DNA from: Mycolicibacterium novocastrense
GTDB lineage: Bacteria > Actinomycetota > Actinomycetes > Mycobacteriales > Mycobacteriaceae
DNA: 64,000 nt
Reading direction: 5' to 3'
Assembly: GCF_001570485.1 (NCBI RefSeq)
Contig: NZ_BCTA01000096.1
Coordinates: 1 to 64,000 of the forward strand
The translations under genes were made by a program, and so were the position numbers. The first letter of the stretch is position 1; each line of letters begins with the position of its first letter. Shown one piece after another: positions 26,926 through 35,785 of this stretch. Under the pieces are notes generated by a model. It saw only the letters and a list, made by a program, of their open reading frames with translations. It was not told the DNA's origin and did no database searches.

Positions 26926-28275
26926 ATGGAAATCACCGTTCTGGACCCCCGCACCGGCGACGAAGTCAGCAAGATCCCGATCACCGATCCCTCGAGCTGC
27001 GCCCAAGCCGTGGCTCGAGCGCGTGCCGCCGCGCCGGGGTGGGCGCGTACCCCCGCCGCCGAACGCGCGGCTGCGTTGACCAAGGCGGCCGCAGCGGTCC
27101 GCGCCGCGGCCGAGGAACTGGCCGAGCTCAACGAACGTGAGACCGGCAAGCTCCGCGACGACGCATTGGGCGGAGTCGACGCGGGCGCGGGCACGCTGGT
27201 GCAGTACGCCGAGCTCGGACCGCTGCATCGCGGCCGCAGCCTGCACGGCTCCTGGTCGGCGACCGATCTGATGGTTCCCGAACCGCGCGGCGTCGTCGCG
27301 GTTCTCACCCCGTGGAACGATCCGGTGGCCGTCGCGGCCAACCTCCTGGGCGCGGCGTTGGTGACGGGAAACACGGTGGTACACAAGCCAAGTGAGCGGT
27401 GCCCAGCGACCGGTCGGCGGTTCGCCGAACTGTTGGCCGGGCAGCTTCCCGACGGTGTGCTCGAGATCCTCGACGGTGACGGATCTGTCGGCGCCCACCT
27501 GGCCTCGGCGGCCGACGTCGACGTGGTGGCGCACGTAGGCAGTAGCGCGACCGGCCGGTCGATCGCGCGAGTATGCGCGGAGCGCGGGGCCAAGACCGTG
27601 CTGGAAAACGGTGGCAACGACGCGCTGATCGTCGACGCGGGTGTGGATCCGCGGTGGGCGGCCGAGCAGGCGGCGCTGGGTGCCTTCGCCAACGCCGGGC
27701 AGATCTGTGTTTCGGTGGAGCGGGTCTTCGTGGTCGAGTCGCTGGCCGAGGCGTTCCTCGACGAGTTGGCATCGGAAGCGCGAGCGTGGGACGACCGGAT
27801 CGGGCCGTTGGTCGACGGGCGTCAGCGGGACGTGGTGCAAGCGCAGGTCGCGGACGCGGTGGCCAACGGCGCACGGGTTCTGGCGGGCGGCGCGCCTCGG
27901 CCGGGTCCCGGTGCGTTCTATCCGCCGACCGTATTGGCGGACTGCACTCCGGAGATGTTGGTGTTTCGCGAGGAGACCTTTGGTCCGGTGGCGCCGGTGC
28001 GAGTGGTTCCGGACTTCGACTCCGCGGTGCGGGAAGCGGCCGACGACCGGTACGGGTTGGCTGCGACCGTGCTGACCGCCGACATGGCGCACGCGCAGGA
28101 GGCCTGGCGTGCCCTGCCGGTCGGCACGGTGAAAATCAACGACGTCTTCGGCGGAGCGCCCGGTGGGGCGTCACAGCCGCGTCGCGCGAGCGGCAACGGC
28201 TTCGGGTTCGGCCCGGAACTGCTCGACGAAATGACCGAGATGAAGGTCGTACACATCGCGCCGCCGGGCAGCTGA
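26926..28275 (+). CDS. NAD(P)-dependent aldehyde dehydrogenase
   Basis: 449 residues from ATG 26926 (MEITVLDPRTGDEV); GTG 26914 four codons earlier is possible. ALDH-family motifs: cofactor region VLTPWNDPVAVAANLLGAAL and GNTVVHKPSERCP, the general base in VLENGGNDA (family LELGG), the catalytic Cys in NAGQICVSVERVFV, and the closing EETFGPVAPV. It oxidises an aldehyde to the acid; the substrate is unknown. The chain is slightly shorter than typical 480-500-residue ALDHs, lacking part of the C-terminal oligomerisation extension. It ends just before a strong hairpin. Confidence 0.88.
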   Translation: MEITVLDPRTGDEVSKIPITDPSSCAQAVARARAAAPGWARTPAAERAAALTKAAAAVRAAAEELAELNERETGKLRDDALGGVDAGAGTLVQYAELGPLHRGRSLHGSWSATDLMVPEPRGVVAVLTPWNDPVAVAANLLGAALVTGNTVVHKPSERCPATGRRFAELLAGQLPDGVLEILDGDGSVGAHLASAADVDVVAHVGSSATGRSIARVCAERGAKTVLENGGNDALIVDAGVDPRWAAEQAALGAFANAGQICVSVERVFVVESLAEAFLDELASEARAWDDRIGPLVDGRQRDVVQAQVADAVANGARVLAGGAPRPGPGAFYPPTVLADCTPEMLVFREETFGPVAPVRVVPDFDSAVREAADDRYGLAATVLTADMAHAQEAWRALPVGTVKINDVFGGAPGGASQPRRASGNGFGFGPELLDEMTEMKVVHIAPPGS

Positions 28276-28290
28276 GCGCCACCCTGGCTG

Positions 28291-28344
28291 CCCACCTCTC
28301 AGCGAAACTTTCGCTCCCAGCGAATTTTTCGCTGAGAGGCGGGC
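28291..28344. terminator. Long hairpin downstream of the aldehyde dehydrogenase gene
   Basis: CCTCTCAGCGAAA (28295-28307) pairs perfectly with TTTCGCTGAGAGG (28327-28339), and GCCC/GGGC extend the stem past one mismatch. The loop itself contains an internal inverted pair (TTTCGCT and AGCGAA), so alternative foldings exist. It lies between convergent genes and so may end transcription from both sides; it may also be a dispersed chromosomal repeat. Confidence 0.6.
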
Positions 28345-28390
28345 ACTGCGCGGATCACCCTCGCGAGACGTCAGCGGTCCACACGCCCGC

Positions 28391-28455
28391 GCGCACGGCA
28401 TACGCAGCAGGCGCGCACGGCATACGCCGGCAGCCGCGCACGACGTACGCAGCAG
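28391..28455. repeat. Three imperfect 20-bp tandem repeats
   Basis: GCGCACGGCATACGCAGCAG (28391-28410) is followed by two diverged copies at 28413-28433 and 28436-28455, the last reading GCGCACGACGTACGCAGCAG. They lie between the hairpin after the aldehyde dehydrogenase and the stop of the isocitrate lyase gene. No coding role is seen. Confidence 0.65.
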
Positions 28456-28460
28456 ACGCC

Positions 28461-30758
28461 TTAGTCCTCCTTGCGGATCAACCGGCCCAAGGCCTCCCGG
28501 TCGGGATTCAGCAGTTCCTCGATCCGCTGCTGGTTGATGTCGGCCACGATGATCTCGCCGACCTCCTGGTACACGTCGGTGAAGATGCCGTGCGACTTCA
28601 TCTTCTCGGTCTGATAGATGTTGTCCTCGGTCGGCGTGACGTAGTACATGATCTCGGGCTTGAACCGGTGGATCAGCCATAGGTGGACCACGCTCATCAA
28701 CCGCTTCTGGCGCAGCTTCTCGGCGAACGTGTTCTGGTCGCGCACCGTCAAGATGCTGCGCCCGTGCCGGTCCTTGATCGGGTCGACGATCACGTTGGCC
28801 AGTTTCTCGTCCTCACCGTCGCGCTCACCGAAGATGCCCAACTCGAGCACGTCTGACCCCGGCCGCGTCGGGCGCAGTTGCACCCGCAGCTTCTCGTCGA
28901 GTTTGTAGTGCTCGCCCCACATCGCCAGCCACTCCTCGAGCAGCTTCTTCGGCACCTCGGTCTGCACGAGATGCTGGTGCTGGGTCGAGCCCTTGCCCAT
29001 CGCTTTGGTGGTCGCCAGGCGGCCCGACGACGCGGCGAGCGCGGCGTCGCTGCGCGGCCCGCCGACAAGCGTTTGCGGTGTGCGATAAGGCGATTCGACC
29101 AGGCGCATCTTGCGCTGCAGTCGCGCCAGTGCGAGCATGCCGTCCTGGCGCAACGCGGTGGCGAACTCCTCGGACGCGACACCGTCGACCTGATGACCGC
29201 CGTAGGTGATGAAGTTGAAGACGAACCCCATCTTTCCGAGTTCCTCGGGGAAGGCCCGCATCTCGTCGTCGGTCATGCCGGTGGTGTCCCAGTTGAACGA
29301 GGGGGACAGGTTGTAGGCCAGCATCTTCTCGGGGAACTCGGCGTGAATCGCCTCGGCGAACTCGCGCGCATCGGCCAGATCGGCGGTCTTGGTCTCCATC
29401 CAGAGGATGTCGGCGAACGGTGCGGCGGCAAGCGATTTCGTGATCGCATACGGGATCCCGCCGCGAACCTGGTAGTAGCCCTCCGGGGTCTTGGCCAGCT
29501 CGCAGTCCCAGCCGACGGCCGCCCCGATCTCCCTGGCCTTCTCACGCGCGGTGTACAGCGGCGCGCGCTCGGCGAACGCACGCCACTCCGCGACGCTCAT
29601 GTCGAGTTGTTCGCCCTCGCTCTCGCGGAACTCGAGCAGCTCGGCGACCGCCTCGCCGTAGGTCATCAGGCCGGCATCGACCTGCCAGGCGTCGACAGCC
29701 TTCGATTCGACCCGGTCGAAGATCGCGTCGATCTCGCCGTCGGGGCGATCCTGGTACTCCGAGGCGGCCTCGGCGACCGCGTCGCCGATGCCGTGGTGGT
29801 CGAGCCAGGCGTTGGCGGTGGCGTACTCGCCTTCGGGCAGCGCGTAGAGCAGATGTCCGTTGAGTTCGGTGACGCCCGCCTCGTAGAAGCGCCGCATCAT
29901 CGCCAGGTAGCACGACTTGTACGACGGCACCTTGAGGTTGGTCACGCCGAGCAGGAACGGTTGGTCGCGCTCGTCGGCGCGGCTGTCGATCAGGTTGGCC
30001 GCCTCGGCGTCGGTGCGGGCCACGATGATGCCGGGGACCCGCATGATGTCGAGCTGGAAGCGCGCGGTGTTGAGCCGTTTGATCTGTTCGTCGGACGGCA
30101 CCAGCACCTTGCCGCCCTGGTGGCCGCACTTCTTGGTGCCCGGCCGCTGGTCCTCGATGTGGTAGCCGGGTACTCCGGCCTCGACGAACCGGCGAATCAG
30201 GTTGCGCACGTGGGGATCTCCGCCGTGGCCGGTGTCGGCGTCGGCGATGATGAACGGGCGGAAGTCGACGGCGGGTGTCGCGGCGCGTTGTTCTTCGGAC
30301 ATCTGCAGCCGCAGGTACTGCTGGTTGCGGTCGGCGGTGAGCAACGCCCGCACCAGGCCGGCGGCCTCCTCGGGCACCTGGCTAAGCGGGTAGCTGGCCA
30401 GGTCGGGTCCGGGGTCTTCGGTGGTTGACCCCTTGGCGGACGTCGCCCAGCCGCCGAGGTAGATGCCCTCGATGCCCATCCGCTTCATCGTCACGGCCTG
30501 GCCCGGCGAGTACGGGCCGAAGGTGGTGATGCTCTTCTTCTGCGCGAACAGTTCGCGCAGGCGCTCGTAGAACGCCGTGGCGGCCTCGCGCGCCACGATG
30601 TAGTCGGAGGGAATCGTGCCGCGTTGTTCGGCGACCTGACGGGCCGAGTAGAGGCGGATGATCCCGTCGAATCTCGGGCTGTCGAAGTACCGCTGCGTGG
30701 CAGCGACCTCCTGGTCGAACGGGGTCGAAGGCGCGGCGTCCGTTTCGATGATGGCCAT
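28461..30758 (-). CDS. aceA: Isocitrate lyase, long AceA2 (ICL2) type
   Basis: 765 residues from ATG 30758, about 765 as expected for the mycobacterial long form (Rv1915/Rv1916 together) and well above the 430 of ICL1. It cleaves isocitrate to glyoxylate and succinate in the glyoxylate shunt and may act in the methylcitrate cycle. The catalytic Cys lies in KKCGHQGGKVLVP. Metal and substrate residues are in IADADTGHGG, HIEDQ and ARTDAEA, and the later NLSPSFNW motif is present. The extra C-terminal domain beyond residue 600 fits the effector-responsive region of ICL2. The frame is open further upstream, but those codons belong to the neighbouring gene in another frame. It is 58 bp downstream of lhgO and likely co-transcribed. 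Confidence 0.93.
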   Translation of the reverse strand: MAIIETDAAPSTPFDQEVAATQRYFDSPRFDGIIRLYSARQVAEQRGTIPSDYIVAREAATAFYERLRELFAQKKSITTFGPYSPGQAVTMKRMGIEGIYLGGWATSAKGSTTEDPGPDLASYPLSQVPEEAAGLVRALLTADRNQQYLRLQMSEEQRAATPAVDFRPFIIADADTGHGGDPHVRNLIRRFVEAGVPGYHIEDQRPGTKKCGHQGGKVLVPSDEQIKRLNTARFQLDIMRVPGIIVARTDAEAANLIDSRADERDQPFLLGVTNLKVPSYKSCYLAMMRRFYEAGVTELNGHLLYALPEGEYATANAWLDHHGIGDAVAEAASEYQDRPDGEIDAIFDRVESKAVDAWQVDAGLMTYGEAVAELLEFRESEGEQLDMSVAEWRAFAERAPLYTAREKAREIGAAVGWDCELAKTPEGYYQVRGGIPYAITKSLAAAPFADILWMETKTADLADAREFAEAIHAEFPEKMLAYNLSPSFNWDTTGMTDDEMRAFPEELGKMGFVFNFITYGGHQVDGVASEEFATALRQDGMLALARLQRKMRLVESPYRTPQTLVGGPRSDAALAASSGRLATTKAMGKGSTQHQHLVQTEVPKKLLEEWLAMWGEHYKLDEKLRVQLRPTRPGSDVLELGIFGERDGEDEKLANVIVDPIKDRHGRSILTVRDQNTFAEKLRQKRLMSVVHLWLIHRFKPEIMYYVTPTEDNIYQTEKMKSHGIFTDVYQEVGEIIVADINQQRIEELLNPDREALGRLIRKED

Positions 30759-30816
30759 GTACCCACAGTACGACCCGGTTCTTGCCGGGGATGGCGTTAT
30801 CAGCAGGGTGAAGCCC

Positions 30817-32025
30817 TTACGTCGACGCCTCGAAGGTGTCGACGACGTGCTCGGCGATCGCCAGCGCTGAGGTCGCCGCCGGTGATGGCGCATTGCGCAG
30901 CACCACGACGCGACCGCGGACGCTGATCCGGAAGTCGTCGACCAGACCGCCGTCGGGGTCCAGGGCCTGGGCCCGCACGCCGGCGGTGCCGGGCACCACG
31001 TCCTCGTCGCGCAGGGACGGCACGTAGGCCCTGGCGGCGGTGATGAATCGCCGCCGTGACAGTGATCCGAACACCTCGCGGACACCCGTGCGCCAGTGTC
31101 GGCGGGCGAACCGCCAGAACGCCGGCGTCGAGGCGATCCCGGCCAGATCGCGCGGTGAGACCGTGCCCCAGGAATAGCCCTCGCGCGCCAGCGCCAGCAC
31201 CGCGTTGGGCCCGATGAGCACCTCACCGTCCACGCGCGGGGTGAGGTGGACACCCAGGAACGGATAGCGCGGGTCGGGCACGGGATAGACCAGACCGTTG
31301 ACGAGATCGCGGCGGTGCGGTTTCAGCGCGTAGTACTCGCCCCGGAACGGCATGATCACCGGATTGGGGCCGTCCCCGGCCATCTCGGCGAGCCGGTCGC
31401 TGTGCAGACCACCGCACACGACCGCCCGGTCGAATCGCGCCTTCTCACCGTCTCCGGCGGTGCGGGCGCTGACCACCACTTCGATTTCACCGGCCCGCAA
31501 TCCCGTCACCTCGTGTCCGAGAAGGACTTTCGCACCGGCCGCCACAGCGTCGGCGGCAAGCTCCCTGGTCACCTCCGCGAAGTCGACGATCGAGGTCGAC
31601 GGGGAGTGCAGTGCCGCGATGCCGCGCACATGGGGCTCGAGTTCGTGCAGTTCCTCGGGCCCGATGATCCGCACCCCTGGGACGCCGTTCGCCAACGCCC
31701 GCCGCTCGATGTCGGCGAGCCTCGCCTTCTCCTCGTCGGTGAGCGCGACGAGGACCTTGCCGCAGACGATCCGACGGATCCCACGCTCGGCGCAGAACTC
31801 TTCGAGCAAACCGACCCCGCGACGACAGAGCACGGCCTTCTGTGAGCCGGGTTGGTAGTACAAACCGGCATGCACGACCCCGCTGTTGCGGCCGGTCTGA
31901 TGCGATGCGAGACGGTCTTCCTTCTCGAAGAGCGTGACATCGGATTCGGGGCGACGCCGCACGATCTCACGGGCCACCGCGACACCGAGGATGCCGCCGC
32001 CGACCACTGCGACCCGTTCGGTCAT
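30817..32025 (-). CDS. lhgO: FAD-dependent L-2-hydroxyglutarate oxidase LhgO-like
   Basis: 402 residues from ATG 32025 (MTERVAVVGGGILGVAVAREI). N-terminal Rossmann FAD motif GGGILG, the family block HQTGRNSGVVHAGLYYQPGS, and a DAO-type C-terminal FAD contact (DFRISVRG...LRNAPSPAATSALAIAEHV, split). These are landmarks of the LhgO/YgaF branch of the DAO family, which oxidises L-2-hydroxyglutarate to 2-oxoglutarate. It is directly upstream of the isocitrate lyase gene on the same strand, linking it to C4-C5 carbon metabolism. Confidence 0.85.
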   Translation of the reverse strand: MTERVAVVGGGILGVAVAREIVRRRPESDVTLFEKEDRLASHQTGRNSGVVHAGLYYQPGSQKAVLCRRGVGLLEEFCAERGIRRIVCGKVLVALTDEEKARLADIERRALANGVPGVRIIGPEELHELEPHVRGIAALHSPSTSIVDFAEVTRELAADAVAAGAKVLLGHEVTGLRAGEIEVVVSARTAGDGEKARFDRAVVCGGLHSDRLAEMAGDGPNPVIMPFRGEYYALKPHRRDLVNGLVYPVPDPRYPFLGVHLTPRVDGEVLIGPNAVLALAREGYSWGTVSPRDLAGIASTPAFWRFARRHWRTGVREVFGSLSRRRFITAARAYVPSLRDEDVVPGTAGVRAQALDPDGGLVDDFRISVRGRVVVLRNAPSPAATSALAIAEHVVDTFEAST

Positions 32026-32183
32026 CGGCCGACCCCGCAACAGAAGGAGGTAATCACCGTTCGGTTACGGTACTGCATCTCATTGGCCTTGGGCCAGGCG
32101 CGAATTGGCATTACGAGCAAACGAACCGGTACAAGTGATACAGCGCCATCGGTATGCGCGCAGTCGAGAAAGAGCAACGAACC

Positions 32184-32723
32184 ATGAGACGCATCTACGC
32201 CTTGGTGATCGGCGTCGCCCTGTTGGTGACCCTTCCTGGGGTGGCGGCCGCCGCGCCGACGCGGTCCGCTGTCAACCAGCAGGCGGTCGACCAGGTCATC
32301 GCCCGCGGCCTGTCGCAGCGCGGCGTTCCCTTCTCCTACGGCGGAGGAGACGCGAACGGGCCGACGAAGGGCAGCGGCACGGCCGAGAACGTCGCCGGGC
32401 TCGACCGCGAAGGCCACATCGTGGGCCTTGATCCCGCGCTCAGCACCGTCGGTTTCGACGCGTCCGGCCTCATGGTCTATTCGTTCGCCGGTATCGGGGT
32501 CAAGCTGCCGCGGTCCTCGGGCGCGCAGTACAACGTCGGGCAGAAGGTGTTGCCGTCCGAGGCGCTGCCCGGAGACATGATCTTCTACGGCCCCAACGGG
32601 AATCAGAGCGTGGCACTGTTTTTGGGCAACGGTCAGATGCTGGAGGCCACCGAATCGGGTGTGGCGACGTCGCCGGTGCGGACCAACAACATGGCGCCGT
32701 ATCTGGTTCGCATCATCAAGTGA
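32184..32723 (+). CDS. RipD-like secreted NlpC/P60 protein lacking catalytic residues
   Basis: 179 residues from ATG 32184 with AAAGAG upstream. A Sec signal peptide (MRRIYALVIGVALLVTLPGVAAAAP) precedes an NlpC/P60 domain closely patterned on M. tuberculosis RipD (ARGLSQRGVPFSYGGG, KLPRSSGAQY, GQKVLPSEALPGDMIFYGP). The nucleophile position reads FDASGL instead of FDCSGL, and the usual catalytic His position reads NQSVALFLG. Like RipD it should bind peptidoglycan without cleaving it. An insertion of about 20 residues (ENVAGLDREGHIVGLDPALS) precedes the FDASGL motif. Unlike RipD there is no long C-terminal repeat tail. Confidence 0.85.
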   Translation: MRRIYALVIGVALLVTLPGVAAAAPTRSAVNQQAVDQVIARGLSQRGVPFSYGGGDANGPTKGSGTAENVAGLDREGHIVGLDPALSTVGFDASGLMVYSFAGIGVKLPRSSGAQYNVGQKVLPSEALPGDMIFYGPNGNQSVALFLGNGQMLEATESGVATSPVRTNNMAPYLVRIIK

Positions 32724-32894
32724 CGTCACTGAAGCCCTGACGCGGTCAGCACGCCGACCAGGCCGGTTCCCGCCTCGGCGACCACCTCGCCGACGGAGCA
32801 CATCGGCAACCGGCTACCCGGTGCGATGTTGAGCGCGGTGACGTGCACGGCCGAAGTGTATGTGCGGCGCGACGATCGCTGATAAAGAGGACTG
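32724..32894. other. Intergenic stretch
   Basis: About 170 bp. A minus-strand frame reads with coding-like composition at its end (MCSVGEVVAEAGTGLVGVL then stop) but lacks any start signal or domain, so I treat it as non-coding or as a relic. Confidence 0.35.
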
Positions 32895-34079
32895 ATGACG
32901 TCGACATTGGATGCCGCCGAGGGAATCGCCGGACGAGTGCGCACCTTGCGCCAGATCGTGCAGTCGGAGGCCGGTGAGTCGGAGCGGCTGCGCACGCTGA
33001 GCCCGGCCGTCGTCGAAGCGATGTGGGACACCGGCCTGATGACGGCGTTCAACCCCGCGTCCGCCGGCGGCAGCGAACCGTCGTTCGCCGAGATGATCGA
33101 GACCTGGATCGAGATGGCCTGGCAGGACGGATCGTTCGGCTGGGTCGGTATCGCCAACCTGCCGTCGTCGTTCGCCGCGGCCGCGTACTTGCCGGACGCT
33201 GGATTCGCCGAGGTGTTCACCGCGCATGACAACCGGGTCACGATGGGCGGGCAGTTCTTCCCGAACGGTCAAGGCACCGCCGTCCCCGGTGGGTACCGGC
33301 TGACCGGGTCGTGGAGCTTTGGTTCGGGGATCGGGCATTCGCAGTATGTCGCCGCGGGCTTCCTGCCGATGGACGGGACCGAGATGCGTTGGGTCAGCGA
33401 AGGTGTGCCGGACATGCAGATCGCCATCCTGCCGCGTGAACAGGTCAGCTTCAACGACGGTTGGCACGTGCAGGGCCTCAAGGGGACGGGCTCCTACGAC
33501 TACAGCGTCGAAGACGTGTTCGTGCCCGCCGAGCGCACATTCGCGTTGTTCACCCGCGAGCCGCTGCGCGGATCGTCGCCCGCGACGCGGATGGGCATGA
33601 TGCCCGTCACCGCAGCCGGGCATGCGTCGTGGGCGCTCGGCGTCGCCAAGAGCATGCTCGACGACGTCGAGGAGCTGGCCGCCACGAAGTTCCGGATGAG
33701 CGATATGGCGTCGCTGGCCAGTCGCCCGACGTTCCAGAAGGGGCTGGCCCATCACGTGGCGGCCTGGCGGGCGGCGCGGCTGCTGGTGCTCGACGCGTTT
33801 GCGACCGCTGAAGCCAGTGTGGCGGCGGGGGAGGACCTCACCCCGGCCCTGCGCGCGGACATGAGAGTCGCTGCCGTGTACGCCACCGACGTGGCGCGCC
33901 AGTGTGCGGAGTGGGCACATCTGGTCGCGGGCACCAGCTCGATCCGCGAGGGCAGCCGCCTGGAACGCGCGTTCCGCGACATGTACACCGGTACCCAGCA
34001 CGCGTTCATCAGCGAGAAGGTGGCGATCGACGCGGCTCAGGTCTGGCTGGGCATCATCGACGACCAGTTCGGCCTCTGA
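32895..34079 (+). CDS. Acyl-CoA dehydrogenase-fold flavoprotein (monooxygenase/hydroxylase branch)
   Basis: 394 residues with ATG 32895 preceded by AAAGAGG. The N-terminal helical domain, the beta domain (GYRLTGSWSFGSGIGHSQYV; GSYDYSVEDVFVPAERTF) and the C-terminal four-helix domain (VATDVARQCAEWAHLVAGTSSI-like) follow the acyl-CoA dehydrogenase fold. The pattern resembles the HsaA/DszC-type flavin-dependent hydroxylases (C-terminal PF08028-like) more than beta-oxidation FadE enzymes: the canonical catalytic Glu block of FadE is not evident. Such oxygenases need a separate flavin reductase, and none is adjacent. The convergent neighbour encodes an acyl-CoA synthetase. Confidence 0.8.
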   Translation: MTSTLDAAEGIAGRVRTLRQIVQSEAGESERLRTLSPAVVEAMWDTGLMTAFNPASAGGSEPSFAEMIETWIEMAWQDGSFGWVGIANLPSSFAAAAYLPDAGFAEVFTAHDNRVTMGGQFFPNGQGTAVPGGYRLTGSWSFGSGIGHSQYVAAGFLPMDGTEMRWVSEGVPDMQIAILPREQVSFNDGWHVQGLKGTGSYDYSVEDVFVPAERTFALFTREPLRGSSPATRMGMMPVTAAGHASWALGVAKSMLDDVEELAATKFRMSDMASLASRPTFQKGLAHHVAAWRAARLLVLDAFATAEASVAAGEDLTPALRADMRVAAVYATDVARQCAEWAHLVAGTSSIREGSRLERAFRDMYTGTQHAFISEKVAIDAAQVWLGIIDDQFGL

Positions 34080-34082
34080 TCA

Positions 34083-34140
34083 CCCCGTGCGGGCCACGAA
34101 TTCGGCGATGATGCGGCCGAGTTCGTCGCCCCGTCCGGCG
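34083..34140 (-). pseudogene. Possible C-terminal remnant of an unidentified gene
   Basis: Between the two convergent genes the minus strand reads AGRGDELGRIIAEFVARTG followed by a stop, with good codon bias and an amphipathic helix pattern typical of a protein C-terminus. It has no start and joins nothing upstream, because the acyl-CoA synthetase stops at 34162 in another frame. I read it as the tail of a deleted or frameshifted gene; this is a weak call. Confidence 0.3.
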
Positions 34141-34161
34141 TTCGCAGGACACCCGGCTCGG

Positions 34162-35718
34162 TCACCGGACGACCGACTCGAGGACACCCTCGACGATCAT
34201 CGTGCCCAGCGTCTTGCGGTCGAACTTTCCGCTGGGCAGGATCGGGATCTGCTCGCTGGAGGCCAGCACCCAGCGGGTCGGCACCTTGTACGCCGACAGG
34301 TGCGTGCGGGCATGGGCGGCCAACGTGTCGACGTCCACGCCGGCGGCGGCGGGCACGACCACCGCGCACACCTGCTCCCCGCGGCGGGGGTCGTCGATGC
34401 CGAGCACGAGACACTGTGCCACGTCGGGGGATTCCTCGAGGACCGCCTGGACTTCGAGCGGTGAGACGTTCGCGCCGGCGGCCTTGATCATGTCGGTCGT
34501 CCGGCCGACGTAGAACAGCCGCGGGTCGCCGGGTCTGCGGTAGACGCGGTCACCGGTGTGGTACCAACCGTTTTCGTCGAACGTCTCCCACCGTTCGCGC
34601 TTGTTGTAGCCGGCCATCACGCCGATGCCGCGGATCAGCAGTTCGCCGACCTGCCCGTCGGGGACGGGTGTCCCGTCGTCGTCGACGATGCACATGTCGG
34701 TGTAGGCGAACCCGCCGGCGGTCTCGGACATGGTGCGGTGGACGGGATATCCGTCGGGTACGTCGACCATCGCGATGTCCAGCGGGCCGTCGCGCAGCAT
34801 CGGCGCGCAGGACAGATCGCGGTCGGAAAAGCTCGGATGCTCCCGGAGCCGCTGGGTGAACGCGGGCCATCCGACGACACCGGCGGCCCGTTCGCGCTCG
34901 ATCAGATCGAGTGCCCCCTCGGGGTCCAGACGCGGCATGACGAGCACGGTGACGGGTTCGTGCAGCGCACCGGTCGCCGCGAGCAACCCACCGACCCAGA
35001 AGAACGGCATCGCGCACAGAATCCGCACCGCGCCTTCGCTTTTGGATACAGCACGGATCGCGTTCGGCCATGTCGAGGTCTGCCGCACGAGGGTGCCGTG
35101 CGTGTGCATGACCCCTTTCGGGTCCGCGGTCGACCCCGAGGTGTGGATGACGACGGCCAAATCGGCGGGGGAGACCTCGGCCTCTGCGGCGGACAGCAGC
35201 GCGTCCGGTTGGCCGCCGGCGTCACCGTCCCACGGAGTGGCCCAGGCGGGAACCGGGCCGTCGACGAACACGATCCGACGCAGGTACGGTGCGCCCGTCA
35301 TCGCCAACCGCCCGTCCTGCTGGGTCGTGAGCTCCCGCCAGGCCGCTTCGAATCGGTCGGCGACATCGATGCTCAGCACGCGACTCGGGGCGATGATCAG
35401 CGCGATGTCGGCCAGCCGCGCGACTTTAGCGATCTCCGCCGGCGCGTAGAGCGTGCTCAGCGGCACGACCAGCGCGCCGATGCGGGAGGCGGCCAACCAC
35501 CACAACACCCAGTCCACCCCGTTGGGGAAGAACAGGCCGATGCGGGTTCCCTTACCGACACCTTCACCCAGAAGCCACCGCGCTATGCGCGCCGAGCGCT
35601 CATGAGCCTCGCGGTAGGTGAGGCGATCCGTCGGAGTGACCAGATAGGTGTGGTCGCCGAACTCGTGGCACGCGCGGGCCAGGAGCGCGGGCACGGTCGG
35701 TCGCGGCTGCTGCGTCAC
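34162..35718 (-). CDS. Acyl-CoA synthetase / AMP-dependent ligase (FadD-like)
   Basis: 518 residues, the usual length. It activates a carboxylic acid to acyl-AMP and then acyl-CoA. Motifs: P-loop HTSGSTADPKGVMHTHG, adenine pocket region MSETAGGFAYTDM, hinge YHTGDRVYRRPGDPRLFYVGR, and the C-terminal catalytic Lys in LPSGKFDRKTL. The substrate is not predictable, although the adjacent acyl-CoA dehydrogenase-fold oxygenase suggests a catabolic pair. ATG 35718. The gene is separated by about 70 bp from the convergently oriented antigen 85 unit upstream in map position. Confidence 0.9.
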   Translation of the reverse strand: MTQQPRPTVPALLARACHEFGDHTYLVTPTDRLTYREAHERSARIARWLLGEGVGKGTRIGLFFPNGVDWVLWWLAASRIGALVVPLSTLYAPAEIAKVARLADIALIIAPSRVLSIDVADRFEAAWRELTTQQDGRLAMTGAPYLRRIVFVDGPVPAWATPWDGDAGGQPDALLSAAEAEVSPADLAVVIHTSGSTADPKGVMHTHGTLVRQTSTWPNAIRAVSKSEGAVRILCAMPFFWVGGLLAATGALHEPVTVLVMPRLDPEGALDLIERERAAGVVGWPAFTQRLREHPSFSDRDLSCAPMLRDGPLDIAMVDVPDGYPVHRTMSETAGGFAYTDMCIVDDDGTPVPDGQVGELLIRGIGVMAGYNKRERWETFDENGWYHTGDRVYRRPGDPRLFYVGRTTDMIKAAGANVSPLEVQAVLEESPDVAQCLVLGIDDPRRGEQVCAVVVPAAAGVDVDTLAAHARTHLSAYKVPTRWVLASSEQIPILPSGKFDRKTLGTMIVEGVLESVVR

Positions 35719-35785
35719 CCCGCGATTGTCTCCGACGCGTACTGGGCGACCGCACGAGGCGGTCGCCCAGTAACGTCAGCGGGAC

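Noticed and set aside
30759..31253. N-terminal extension of isocitrate lyase
   Set aside because: These codons overlap the lhgO gene in another frame and contain no lyase sequence; ATG 30758 gives the family length.
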